Below are positions 32,968 through 41,103 of a DNA stretch of 64,000 bases, piece after piece. Location of the stretch: contig NZ_FOEF01000008.1 of NCBI RefSeq assembly GCF_900110575.1, positions 1 to 64,000 on the forward strand. Direction: 5' to 3'. Both the position numbers and the translations under genes were made by a program. The DNA comes from Amycolatopsis saalfeldensis. Its GTDB lineage: Bacteria > Actinomycetota > Actinomycetes > Mycobacteriales > Pseudonocardiaceae. The notes below the pieces were generated by a model. That model was given only the letters and a program-made list of their open reading frames with translations, was not told the DNA's origin and did not search any database. Each line of letters begins with the position of its first letter. Positions within the stretch are counted from its first letter, which is position 1.

Positions 32968-33720
32968 TCAGGCTTCCGCGCCGGCCCCGACCAGCCGGGG
33001 CCGGGCGACCGGCGGTTCGACGGGCGGGGCGGGCGGCCGCGCGCCCCGCAGCCGGGCGCCCCAGAACAGGAGGCCGAACTGGGCCGCGCACAGGTGGCCG
33101 AGCACCGTCACGATCGACTCCAGGCTGCCGGGGTCGTCGGTGACGTAGATGAGCGCGATGAACAGCTCCACCGCGGCCACCGCCGCGATCCGCAGCCGGC
33201 CGCGCAGCTGGAAGACGAGCGCGCCCGCTGTGGTGAAGAAGCCGTAGCTGACGCCGATGTCGAGCCAGCGGCCCGCGGAGGTCGGCAGCACCCCGTTGCT
33301 GATCAGGGCCATCACCGGCAGCTCGGTGGCGAGCGTGGCCAGCACGTGGCCGCTGAAGAACACCAGCGCGGTCCGGCCGGCGCCGAAGCGGCGTTCGAGC
33401 GGCGCGACCAGAACGGCGAAGATGGCGGCGTAGGTGAGCCAGCCGCCGTCGGCCAGCCACAACGCGCTGGTCAGCAGCGAGGTCAGCGGACGGCGCCACA
33501 GGTTGTGCGCGTCGGTGCTGGAGAGCAGCAGGAGCTTGTCGGTCAGCGTCGAGCTGGCGAAACGCAGCAGGAGCGTGGTGCCGAGCAGGACCACCAGGTA
33601 GCCGAACGTGAACGGGGTACTGCGCGGAGTGGGCACCCACTGGAACCAAAAGGACCAGCGCTTTCGCAGGGGAACCGGCTGGGGGGCGCGCAGCAGCATG
33701 GTTCCAGGCTCGCTGGTCAT
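32968..33720 (-). CDS. Rhomboid-like membrane protein
   Basis: A 250-residue protein with about six membrane helices. The fold resembles rhomboids, including LTSLLTSALWLADGG, FSGHVLATLATELP and SYGFFTTAGALVF, but I see no certain GxSG serine motif and catalytic His pair. It belongs with the proteolytically doubtful rhomboid-like proteins of actinomycetes. The C-terminus is Pro/Arg-rich. ATG 33720 is used; it has no good ribosome binding site. A palindrome lies in the divergent upstream region. Confidence 0.75.
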   Translation of the reverse strand: MTSEPGTMLLRAPQPVPLRKRWSFWFQWVPTPRSTPFTFGYLVVLLGTTLLLRFASSTLTDKLLLLSSTDAHNLWRRPLTSLLTSALWLADGGWLTYAAIFAVLVAPLERRFGAGRTALVFFSGHVLATLATELPVMALISNGVLPTSAGRWLDIGVSYGFFTTAGALVFQLRGRLRIAAVAAVELFIALIYVTDDPGSLESIVTVLGHLCAAQFGLLFWGARLRGARPPAPPVEPPVARPRLVGAGAEA

Positions 33721-33762
33721 GCTGGGATTTTTACTAAGGGCAGCTGTGAAACCGCTGTGACT

Positions 33763-33780
33763 GTCACCCGCTAGGGTGAC
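33763..33780. promoter_or_regulatory. GTCACCC-N4-GGGTGAC palindrome
   Basis: A perfect 7+7 bp inverted repeat with a 4-base spacer. It is centred in the 147-base region between the rhomboid-like gene and the divergent membrane protein gene, 43 and 88 bases from their starts. Candidate operator. Confidence 0.4.
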
Positions 33781-33867
33781 GCACGCAGTGTAGGAATTTC
33801 TGTCAGTCTTCACCCGTTCGGTGGCCTTCTGCGGTAAGAATGGCTCACTCTGGTGAAAGGTCCGCTG

Positions 33868-34419
33868 GTGAACGAAGAGGTTTCGGTCGCCGATCTGCTG
33901 GTGCGCGAAGGCTGGGGCGAGCGCGTCCCGCCGCCTTCGAGGTCGCGCTGGCGCATGGTCGCCGTGATGCTCGCCGTCGTGGTCGGCTGTGGTGCCGCGG
34001 CGGTGCTCGTCGGCTTCGGGACAACAGCGAACGACACGGCCGCGCACGTCACCGAGATGAAGGTGATCGAGATGCCGGACCGCACCGGGGGTGCGGGCGG
34101 CGTCAGCGAGACCAACCCGCCCACCGTCGGCGGCACCAGCGGCGGGGAGGGACAGCAGTCGTCCCCGGGCGACGGGACCAGTGACCAGCCGCGCTCCTCC
34201 GACGTCACCTCGACCCTGGACCCGCTGAACCCGCGTGGCGGCTCGACGCACGACTCGCCGCCACCGCGCGACTCGGCCCCGCCGCAGCACAGCGACTCCT
34301 CGACGCCCACCGGCGATCCGTCTTCCCCGGACCCGTCCACCTCCGCGCAGCCGCCGACGCACTCGTCGACCCCGAAGCCGCCTCCGCCGCCGTGCCTGCT
34401 GGGCATCTTGTTCTGCTGA
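33868..34419 (+). CDS. Single-pass membrane protein with Pro/Ser/Thr-rich exported tail
   Basis: A 183-residue protein. The N-terminal 30 residues are cytoplasmic (VSVADLLVREGWGERV), one membrane helix follows (about 30-52, MVAVMLAVVVGCGAAAVLVG), then a long Ser/Pro/Thr/Gly-rich tail and an unusual Cys-containing end CLLGILFC. GTG 33868 has AAAGG 7 bases upstream; GTG 33853 is possible. Function unknown. The VSVADLLVREGW start resembles N-termini seen in other actinobacterial envelope proteins, but I cannot name a family. Confidence 0.65.
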   Translation: MNEEVSVADLLVREGWGERVPPPSRSRWRMVAVMLAVVVGCGAAAVLVGFGTTANDTAAHVTEMKVIEMPDRTGGAGGVSETNPPTVGGTSGGEGQQSSPGDGTSDQPRSSDVTSTLDPLNPRGGSTHDSPPPRDSAPPQHSDSSTPTGDPSSPDPSTSAQPPTHSSTPKPPPPPCLLGILFC

Positions 34420-34422
34420 GTT

Positions 34423-35772
34423 TCAGGGCGCCGACAGCAGATCGGGCTCCGCGCGCCGGCCGAGGTGGTTGAACACCAGGTTCAGCACAAAGGCCAGCAC
34501 GGCCGCGACCGTGATCGGGCTGCCGCAGATCGTCTGCAGCCACGCCGGGAAGTGCTGGAAGAAGACCGAGTTGCCGAAGCGGTCGAGCCCGAACGCCGGC
34601 AGCAGCCCGACGCCCAGCGCCACGGCGACGACAAAAGTGTTGTGGTTTCCCGAGAACTCGACCTTCTTCAGGTTCTGCACCCCGACCGCGGCGACCATCG
34701 CGAACATCACCACCGCGACTCCGCCGACCACCGGCTCCGGGATCGCCGCGATGAACGCGCCGACCTTCGGCACCAGCCCCATCACCACGAGCAGGCCGCC
34801 GGTCACCGCGACCACCCAGCGGCTGCGCACGCCGGTCATCTGCACCAGGCCGACGTTCTGCGCGAAAGCCGTGTCGGGGAACGAGTTCATGCAGCCGCCG
34901 AGGATCGCGGACAGGCCGTCGGTGGCCAGGCCGCGCGCGAGGTCGGAGTCCGTCGCCGGCCGGCCGGTGATCTCGCCGACGGCGATCAGGTCCGCGGTGG
35001 ACTCGGTGAAGGTCACCAGCATCACCACGCACATCGACAGCACCGCGGCGATCGGGAAGGTCGGCGCGCCGAAGTGGAACGGGGACCCGAGCCCGAACCA
35101 GCTCGCCTGCGCGACCCCGCCGAAGTGCGTCAGCCCCAGCGGAATCGCGACCAGCAGGCCGATCGCGAGCGCGATCAGCGGGCCGAGTTGGTTGCTGAAG
35201 CCGCGCAGCACCCGCGTGCACAGGACCACCAGCGCCACCACGCCGAACGCCAGCCCGATGTGTGACGGCGACCCGTAGTCCGGCGCCTCGGTGTCGTGCC
35301 CCGCGATCATCGCCGCGCCCGGGCCGAGCAGCGAGATGCCGATGACCAGCAGCAGCGTGCCGGACACCAGCGGCGGGAAGAACCGGATCAGCTTCGCGAA
35401 CGGCTTCGCGATCACCAGCCCGAACACCCCGGAGACGAGCATCGCGCCGTAGACCGCGGTGAGCCCGTACTGCGAGGCGATCAGGATCATCGGGTTCACC
35501 ACGGTGAACGTCGCGCCGGCCACCACCGGCAGCCGGATGCCGAGCAGCCTGCCGATCCCGATGGCCTGGACCAGCGTCGCGAGGCCGGCGACGAACAGGT
35601 CGGCGTTCACCAGCAGGGCGACGGTCGCGGCGTCGAGCTTCAGCGCGCTGCCGACGATCAACGGCACGGCGACGGAGCCGGCGTACATGATCGCCATGTG
35701 CTGCAGGCCGAGCAGGAGCAGCCGGCCGGCGGGCAGCCGCTGGTCCACCGGGTGCGGGACGGGTTCGGTCAT
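34423..35772 (-). CDS. NCS2-family nucleobase permease (xanthine/uric acid type)
   Basis: A 449-residue transporter with about 14 membrane helices. Family motifs include GLQHMAIMYAGSVAVPLIVG at the N-terminus, VQAIGIGRLLGIRLPVVAG, and the signature TESTADLIAVGEITGR near residue 260. The acidic residue in that signature binds purines in UapA/UraA-type carriers. The pattern fits the xanthine/urate subgroup better than uracil permeases. ATG 35772 gives the canonical N-terminus. The 232 bases upstream to 36005 show no other gene. A purine-catabolism role cannot be tied to neighbours. Confidence 0.9.
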   Translation of the reverse strand: MTEPVPHPVDQRLPAGRLLLLGLQHMAIMYAGSVAVPLIVGSALKLDAATVALLVNADLFVAGLATLVQAIGIGRLLGIRLPVVAGATFTVVNPMILIASQYGLTAVYGAMLVSGVFGLVIAKPFAKLIRFFPPLVSGTLLLVIGISLLGPGAAMIAGHDTEAPDYGSPSHIGLAFGVVALVVLCTRVLRGFSNQLGPLIALAIGLLVAIPLGLTHFGGVAQASWFGLGSPFHFGAPTFPIAAVLSMCVVMLVTFTESTADLIAVGEITGRPATDSDLARGLATDGLSAILGGCMNSFPDTAFAQNVGLVQMTGVRSRWVVAVTGGLLVVMGLVPKVGAFIAAIPEPVVGGVAVVMFAMVAAVGVQNLKKVEFSGNHNTFVVAVALGVGLLPAFGLDRFGNSVFFQHFPAWLQTICGSPITVAAVLAFVLNLVFNHLGRRAEPDLLSAP

Positions 35773-36004
35773 GAGGGGCCCTTTCGCGCGATTTCCGGGC
35801 CACAGCCAACGCGCCGCGGATGACGGTGGCAAGTCCCCGGCATGATCTTCGTGTTTCCCGGTGACGGGCGTTGGGGGCACCGGTCTGTCCGACGACCCGC
35901 GGTGGGGTCGAGGCGTTCTCGGCTGCCGCGGGCAGGTCCGGCCTCGGCGATCGGGCCGGATCGGCGCTCGGCACGGGGCACCAGCCTGTGTGACGATGCC
36001 GGGT

Positions 36005-37126
36005 ATGACCCCACGCCCTCCGTTCCGCGCCGACCATGTCGGGAGCCTGCTGCGACCAGCTGTGCTGCGCGAGGCGCGGCGACGGCACTCGGACGGTGAG
36101 ATCACCGCCGAACAACTCGGCGCCGTCGAGGACGACACGATCCGCGACGTGGTGAAGATGCAGCGGGCCGCGGGCCTGGCGTCGGCCACGGACGGCGAGT
36201 TCCGGCGCTCCTCGTGGCACATGGACTTCATCTACGCGCTCGGCGGCGTCTCACGCAGTGACGAGCGGCTGCACGTGAAGTTCCACAACCTCGCCGGCGA
36301 CCTCGAGTTCAGCCCGCCGGGGCTCCAGGTGGACGGGAAGGTGCGGCTCGAGGAGCCGATTTTCGCCCGGCACTTCGAATTCCTGAAGGCGCACGTCGAC
36401 GCCGGCGTGACGCCGAAGCTGACCATCCCGTCGCCCAGCATGGTCTATTACCGCGGCGGCCGGGCGGCGGTGAGCGAGACCGTGTACCCGGATCTGGACG
36501 AGTTCTTCACCGACCTCAGCTCGGCGTACGCGGCGCAGCTGACCGCGATGGGCGAGCTGGGCTGCACGTACCTGCAACTCGACGACACCAGCCTCGCGTA
36601 CCTGAACGACCCGGCCCAGCGCGAGCTCGTCGCCCGCATGGGCGGCGACCCGGACACCCAGCACCTGCGCAACATCGAGCAGATCAACGCCGCGCTCACC
36701 GGGAAGCCCGACGGCATGACCGTCACGACCCACCTGTGCCGCGGCAACTTCCGCTCCTCGTGGGCGGCCGAGGGCAGTTACGAGTTCGTCGCCGAGGCGC
36801 TGTTCGGCGAGCTGGGCGTGGACGGCTTCTTCCTGGAGTTCGACGACGAGCGCTCCGGCGGCTTCGAGCCGTTGCGCTTCGTGCCGCGGGACAAGCGCGT
36901 GGTGCTCGGCCTGGTCACCACTAAGCGGCCCGAGCTGGAGGACCCGGACGCGCTCGTGCGGCGCATCGAAGAGGCCTCGCGGTTCGTCGACATCGACCAG
37001 CTCTGCCTTTCCCCGCAATGCGGTTTCTCCTCGACGGAGGAAGGCAACGAGCTGACCGTGGACGACCAGCTGCGGAAGCTGGAGCGGGTTGTCTCGACCG
37101 CCGAACGGGTGTGGGGCCGCGAATGA
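36005..37126 (+). CDS. MetE-like cobalamin-independent methionine synthase family protein
   Basis: A 373-residue single-domain protein like the C-terminal catalytic half of MetE. It starts RADHVGSLLRP. Zinc ligands are visible: His and Cys in TTHLCRGNF, Glu in FFLEFDDE, and Cys in CLSPQCGFSS. Stand-alone proteins of this length include epoxyalkane:CoM transferase and many of unknown substrate; they lack the N-terminal folate half of true MetE. The stop overlaps the next gene, a NIPSNAP protein (ATGA). ATG 36005 is used; ATG 35996 would add three residues. Confidence 0.85.
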   Translation: MTPRPPFRADHVGSLLRPAVLREARRRHSDGEITAEQLGAVEDDTIRDVVKMQRAAGLASATDGEFRRSSWHMDFIYALGGVSRSDERLHVKFHNLAGDLEFSPPGLQVDGKVRLEEPIFARHFEFLKAHVDAGVTPKLTIPSPSMVYYRGGRAAVSETVYPDLDEFFTDLSSAYAAQLTAMGELGCTYLQLDDTSLAYLNDPAQRELVARMGGDPDTQHLRNIEQINAALTGKPDGMTVTTHLCRGNFRSSWAAEGSYEFVAEALFGELGVDGFFLEFDDERSGGFEPLRFVPRDKRVVLGLVTTKRPELEDPDALVRRIEEASRFVDIDQLCLSPQCGFSSTEEGNELTVDDQLRKLERVVSTAERVWGRE

Positions 37127-37458
37127 TCACGTGCGTCGTCGACTACGTGATCGACCCGGCGAAGATCGCCGACTTCGAGCGCTTCGCCGCCGAGTGGATG
37201 CGGCTGGTGGACCGCGAGGGCGGCGTCCACCACGGTTACTTCCTGCCCGCGGAGGGGGCCAGCGACGAGGCCCGCGCCCTGTTCAGCTTCGAAAGCCTCG
37301 CGGCCTACGAGCGCTACCGCGCGTTGTTCGACGTGGACCCGGAATTCGTTGCGGCGGACCGGATCCGCGATGAGTCCGGCTGTGTGCTGCGCTACCGGCG
37401 CACGTTCATGCGGCCACTCCTGCCGGACTGGTCCGAAGGCGAGGCGGAACCGGGCTGA
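37123..37458 (+). CDS. NIPSNAP family protein
   Basis: A 111-residue ferredoxin-like fold protein with the NIPSNAP pattern: ITCVVDYVIDPAKIADFERF, GGVHHGYFLPAEG, ALFSFESLAAYERYRALFDVD, and a final YRRTFMRPL. NIPSNAP proteins are small dimeric alpha/beta-barrel proteins of uncertain role, often encoded next to catabolic enzymes. The ATG overlaps the MetE-like stop by 4 bases, so the two are co-translated and likely share a pathway. Confidence 0.85.
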   Translation: MITCVVDYVIDPAKIADFERFAAEWMRLVDREGGVHHGYFLPAEGASDEARALFSFESLAAYERYRALFDVDPEFVAADRIRDESGCVLRYRRTFMRPLLPDWSEGEAEPG

Positions 37459-37503
37459 GGAGTCCGCGCGCCGGATCTCGCCCGATGCGCTTGACTGGCC
37501 CCC

Positions 37504-38313
37504 ATGCGGCACAACGCGCGGCGGCCGCCGTCGGTGGTGGGGCGGGTGCTGGACGTGCTGGGCGCGTTCACCTCCGACCGTCCCGTGCTCACGCTGTCCG
37601 AGCTGAGCCGGCGCACCGGGCTGCCGCTGTCGACCACGCACCGGCTCGCGGCGGAGCTGGTGAGCCGCGGGGCACTGCAGCGGGACGGCGACGGGCAGTT
37701 CCGCGTCGGGCTCTGGCTGTGGGAAGTGGCCTCGCTCGCGCCGCACGGGGCGCAGCTGCGGGAGAGCGCGATGCCGTTCCTGGAGGACCTCTACGAGGCC
37801 ACCCACCAGAACGTGCAGCTGGCCGTGCTCGACGGCGCCGAGGTCGTGTACATCGAACGCCTCTCCGGCCGGCACGCGGTGAACGTGATCTCCCGCGTCG
37901 GCGGCCGGCTGCCGGTCCACGCGACGGCGGTCGGGCTGGTGCTGCTGGCCCACGCGCCCGCCGACGTCCAGGAGCAGGTCCTCGCGCGCCCGCTCAAGCG
38001 GTACACCGGCCGGACCATCGCGTCGCCCGAGCAGCTGCGCCGCGTGCTCGCCGACGTGCGCCAGCAGGGTTACGCGGTCAGCGACGGCCAGATCGAGCTG
38101 GTCGCGCTGTCCGTCGGCGCGGCGGTGCACGGCCCGGACGACACCGTCGTCGCGGCGATCTCCGTGGTCGTGCCGGCGCAGGGAACGGATCCGTTCACGC
38201 TGGTCCCCGCCGTACGGGCCTCGGCGCGCGGGATCTCGCGCGCGCTGGGTGCTCCACGCACGCTGCGGCTTCCCGAAGACGTCCGCCGCGAGACGCACCA
38301 AAGCTTCCACTGA
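37504..38313 (+). CDS. IclR family transcriptional regulator
   Basis: A 269-residue regulator. An N-terminal winged helix-turn-helix (LTLSELSRRTGLPLSTTHRL, residues 29-48) is followed by the IclR effector domain (NVQLAVLDGAEVVYIERLSG, LPVHATAVGLVLLAH, VSDGQIELVALSVGAAV). IclR regulators often control aromatic catabolism, and a pobA gene lies 1.5 kb downstream on the same strand; PobR proteins are of this family. It could equally govern the MetE-like/NIPSNAP pair just upstream. The 58-base gap upstream allows its own promoter. Confidence 0.92.
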   Translation: MRHNARRPPSVVGRVLDVLGAFTSDRPVLTLSELSRRTGLPLSTTHRLAAELVSRGALQRDGDGQFRVGLWLWEVASLAPHGAQLRESAMPFLEDLYEATHQNVQLAVLDGAEVVYIERLSGRHAVNVISRVGGRLPVHATAVGLVLLAHAPADVQEQVLARPLKRYTGRTIASPEQLRRVLADVRQQGYAVSDGQIELVALSVGAAVHGPDDTVVAAISVVVPAQGTDPFTLVPAVRASARGISRALGAPRTLRLPEDVRRETHQSFH

Positions 38314-38371
38314 GTGGAATTCGGCACGCGCCGGGCCGCCCGGGTCCCGCAGGCTGACCGGGAGACCTGAG

Positions 38372-38560
38372 GTGTGCGTCGTCACGTCGGCGCCGGAGGC
38401 CGAGCGCCTCGACGATCTTGGGCCGTTGTGCTCAGATGAAGGGGAGAAGTTGGACTGCATGGCCAGCCCGCGGGAGGCCACCAGCCGGCTGTCGTGTCCG
38501 CTACCGGCGACCGAGGTGACCGGCGGTCTGGTCTTGCGCTTGGCGGAGGAGCAGCGATGA
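38372..38560 (+). CDS. Possible small ORF coupled to the flavin reductase gene
   Basis: A frame of 62 codons starts at GTG 38372 with GGGAG about 8 bases upstream. It ends in a TGA that overlaps the ATG of the next gene (ATGA at 38557-38560), a typical coupling arrangement. The sequence contains four Cys and reads ERLDDLGPLCSDEGEKLDC in the middle. Codon third positions are less GC-biased than in the neighbours, which argues against it. No family recognised. If not coding, 38314-38556 is simply the reductase promoter region. Confidence 0.3.
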   Translation: MCVVTSAPEAERLDDLGPLCSDEGEKLDCMASPREATSRLSCPLPATEVTGGLVLRLAEEQR

Positions 38561-39795
38561 GCACCGTGGGTACCGGATCCGAGACCGTGCTGGTGGTCGG
38601 GGGCGGGCAGAGTGGCTTCCAGGCCGTGGCGTCCTTGCGTGACAAGGGGTTCGCCGGCCGTGTGGTCCTGGTCGGGGACGAGCCGGGGGTGCCCTATCAG
38701 CGGCCCCCGCTGTCGAAGGCGTACCTCAAGGGCACGGCGGGCGACGAGGCGCTGCGGCTGCGTCCGGAAGACTTCTTCGCCGAGAAGGACATCCAGCTCG
38801 TGGCCGGCCGCGTGCGCTCGCTCGACCGGGGCGCGGCGCAGGCCGTGCTCGAAGACGGTTCGAAGCTCAACTACGACCACCTGGTGCTGGCCACCGGCGC
38901 ACGCAACCGGACGCTGCCCGTGCCCGGCGCGGACCTCGAGGGCGTGCTCATGCTCCGCACCCGAGAGGACGCCGACCGGCTGCGCGCCGAGCTGGCGGCC
39001 GCCCGCGACGTCGTGGTCATCGGCGGCGGGTTCATCGGGCTGGAGTTCGCGTCGCACGCCGGGCGGCCGGTGACGGTGGTCGAGGCGCAGGACCGGCTGC
39101 TGGCCCGCGTCGCCTCGCCCGAGGTGTCGGAGTTCTTCGCCCGGCTGCACCGCGATGCCGGGCACACGGTGCTGCTCGGCACCGGCGTCACGGCGCTGCA
39201 CGGCGAGGGCCGGGTCGAGTCGGTGGAGCTGTCCGACGGCCGGCGGCTGCCCGCCGACCTGGTGGTGGTCGCCGTGGGCGTGGTGCCGGAGACGGGGCTG
39301 GCCGAGGCGGCCGGGCTGCCCGTGACCAACGGTGTGGTGGTCGACGAGCACCTGCGCACCGAGGACCCGAAGATCTTCGCGATCGGCGACTGCGCCAACT
39401 TCCCGTGTGTGCAGGCCGGCGCCGCGACCCGGCTGGAGTCCGTGCAGAACGCCGTGGACCAGGCCCGTTGTGTTGCCGCTTCGATCACCGGCGGTTCCGC
39501 GCCGTACGACAGCCTGCCGTGGTTCTGGACCGACCAGACCGCCGCGAAGCTGCAGATCGTCGGCATCCTGGCGAACGCCGACCAGACCGTGGTCACCGGC
39601 GACCTGGCCGAGGGCAAGTTCTCGGTGCTGTCGTTCCGCGACGGTGTGCTCATCGCGGTCGAGTCGGTCAACCGGCCGGCCGACCACATCGCCGCCCGGC
39701 GGCTGTTCACCGCCGAGCAGCGTCCGTCCTACGCGGACCTCAAGGCCAGCGCGTTCGACCTGAAAGCCCATGTGAAGTCGCGTTCCGCGGCTTGA
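38557..39795 (+). CDS. FAD-dependent NAD(P)H:ferredoxin reductase-type oxidoreductase
   Basis: A 412-residue protein of the rhodocoxin/putidaredoxin reductase family. An N-terminal FAD Rossmann motif GGGQSGFQA is followed by the YQRPPLSKAYL active-site stretch. The NAD motif VVIGGGFIGLE comes next, then the second FAD motif IFAIGDCANFP and a Reductase_C domain. The family reduces 2Fe-2S ferredoxins that serve P450s or oxygenases, but no ferredoxin gene is here. ATG 38557 has GGAGGAG 5-11 bases upstream. pobA follows after 18 bases, so the two are probably one operon, although PobA itself needs no separate reductase. Confidence 0.92.
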   Translation: MSTVGTGSETVLVVGGGQSGFQAVASLRDKGFAGRVVLVGDEPGVPYQRPPLSKAYLKGTAGDEALRLRPEDFFAEKDIQLVAGRVRSLDRGAAQAVLEDGSKLNYDHLVLATGARNRTLPVPGADLEGVLMLRTREDADRLRAELAAARDVVVIGGGFIGLEFASHAGRPVTVVEAQDRLLARVASPEVSEFFARLHRDAGHTVLLGTGVTALHGEGRVESVELSDGRRLPADLVVVAVGVVPETGLAEAAGLPVTNGVVVDEHLRTEDPKIFAIGDCANFPCVQAGAATRLESVQNAVDQARCVAASITGGSAPYDSLPWFWTDQTAAKLQIVGILANADQTVVTGDLAEGKFSVLSFRDGVLIAVESVNRPADHIAARRLFTAEQRPSYADLKASAFDLKAHVKSRSAA

Positions 39796-39813
39796 GAACC
39801 GGAGGTACCCCCG

Positions 39814-40989
39814 TTGCGCACTCAGGTCGCCGTGATCGGCGCCGGCCCGGCCGGACTGCTGCTGTCCTACCTGCTGCACCAGGCCGGGGTCGACGCGGTG
39901 GTGCTGGAGGCCCGCGACCGCGAGTACGTGCGTCAGCGGGTGCGCGCGGGGGTGTGCGAGCAGCCGACGGTGGAGCTGCTCACCGAGATCGGGCTCGGCG
40001 ACCGGCTGGCGCGGGAAGGTCTTCCGCACGAAGGCTTTTCCCTGCGCTTCGACGGCGCCGACCACCGCATCGCGCTGACCGAGCTGACCGGCCGGGCGAT
40101 CACGGTGTACGGCCAGCAGGAGATCGTCAAGGACCTGGTGGACGCGCACGAGGAGCGCGGGCTGCCGCTGCACTTCGAGGTTTCCGGGGTCTCGCTGTCC
40201 GATGTGGATACCGAACGGCCGGTGGTGCGCTACCGGGACGCGTCGGGCACGCTGCAGACCCTTGAGTGCGAGGCGATCGCGGGCTGCGACGGGTTCCACG
40301 GCGTCGCACGTCCGTCCATTCCGGACGGTGTGCTGAGCGTATTCGAGCGTGAGTACCCCTTCGCGTGGCTCGGCGTGCTGGCGCAGACGCCGCCCTCGCA
40401 CGAGGAACTGATCTACACCCACCACGAGCGCGGGTTCGCGCTGCACAGCATGCGCTCGCCGGAGATCACCCGGCTGTACCTCCAGGTGGACCCGGCCGAG
40501 GACCTGGCCGCCTGGTCCGACGACCGGATCTGGTCCGAACTGGCGCAGCGCCTGGCCGTCGACGGCGAGTTCACCCTGCGCGAGGGTCCGATCCTGGACA
40601 AGGGCATCACGCCGATGCGCAGCTTCGTCGCCGAGCCGATGCGCCACGGCCGCCTGTTCCTCGCGGGCGACGCGGCGCACATCGTCCCGCCGACCGGCGC
40701 CAAGGGCATGAACCTCGCGGTGGCCGACGTCCGCGTGCTCTCTCGCGCGCTTGTAGCACTGCTCAAGGGAGACGCCTCGCTCGCCGAGTCCTATTCGGAC
40801 ACTTGCCTGCGCCGCGTGTGGCGGGCCGAGCACTTCTCCTGGTTCATGACCACGATGCTGCACACCGATCCGCACGCGGACCCGTTCGCCCGCCGGCTCC
40901 AGCTCTCGCAGCTGCGCTACACCGCCACGTCGAGGGCAGCGGCGACCAGCTTGGCCGAGAACTACGTCGGTCTGCCGTTCGGTGGCTGA
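39814..40989 (+). CDS. pobA: 4-hydroxybenzoate 3-monooxygenase
   Basis: A 391-residue class A flavoprotein hydroxylase. It has the FAD motif VIGAGPAGLLLSYLL, the DG motif AIAGCDGFHGVARPSIP, and GDAAHIVPPTGAKGMNLAVAD. The VRAGVCEQPTVELL segment and EGFSLRFDG match PobA. The enzyme makes protocatechuate from 4-hydroxybenzoate with NAD(P)H and O2. TTG 39814 has GGAGGT 8 bases upstream. Protocatechuate ring-cleavage genes are not in the window. Its stop codon overlaps a palindrome that probably belongs to the next gene. Confidence 0.93.
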   Translation: MRTQVAVIGAGPAGLLLSYLLHQAGVDAVVLEARDREYVRQRVRAGVCEQPTVELLTEIGLGDRLAREGLPHEGFSLRFDGADHRIALTELTGRAITVYGQQEIVKDLVDAHEERGLPLHFEVSGVSLSDVDTERPVVRYRDASGTLQTLECEAIAGCDGFHGVARPSIPDGVLSVFEREYPFAWLGVLAQTPPSHEELIYTHHERGFALHSMRSPEITRLYLQVDPAEDLAAWSDDRIWSELAQRLAVDGEFTLREGPILDKGITPMRSFVAEPMRHGRLFLAGDAAHIVPPTGAKGMNLAVADVRVLSRALVALLKGDASLAESYSDTCLRRVWRAEHFSWFMTTMLHTDPHADPFARRLQLSQLRYTATSRAAATSLAENYVGLPFGG

Positions 40990-41005
40990 TGCGACAGATG
41001 TCGTA
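40988..41005. promoter_or_regulatory. Operator-like palindrome, site 1 (CGACA-N2-TGTCG)
   Basis: GATGCGACAGATGTCGTA contains CGACA (40992-40996), GA, TGTCG (40999-41003). The same 18-base pattern with three changes recurs at 43794-43811. Site 1 lies about 100 bases upstream of the amidohydrolase gene. A PucR-type regulator gene lies between the two sites. Confidence 0.55.
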
Positions 41006-41103
41006 CCAACGCCGGCCGGATTTCGACAGATTCCTCTAGGTGCTGACCGCGGTGAGCGGCGACACTGGCGCATCAGTCTCAGTGACCTGTGCGAGGGAGC
41101 GGC

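Noticed and set aside
30709..33774. A 1021-codon plus-strand frame opposite the GGDEF-EAL and rhomboid-like genes
   Set aside because: Antisense of two clear genes; composition is low-complexity Arg/Gly/Asp.
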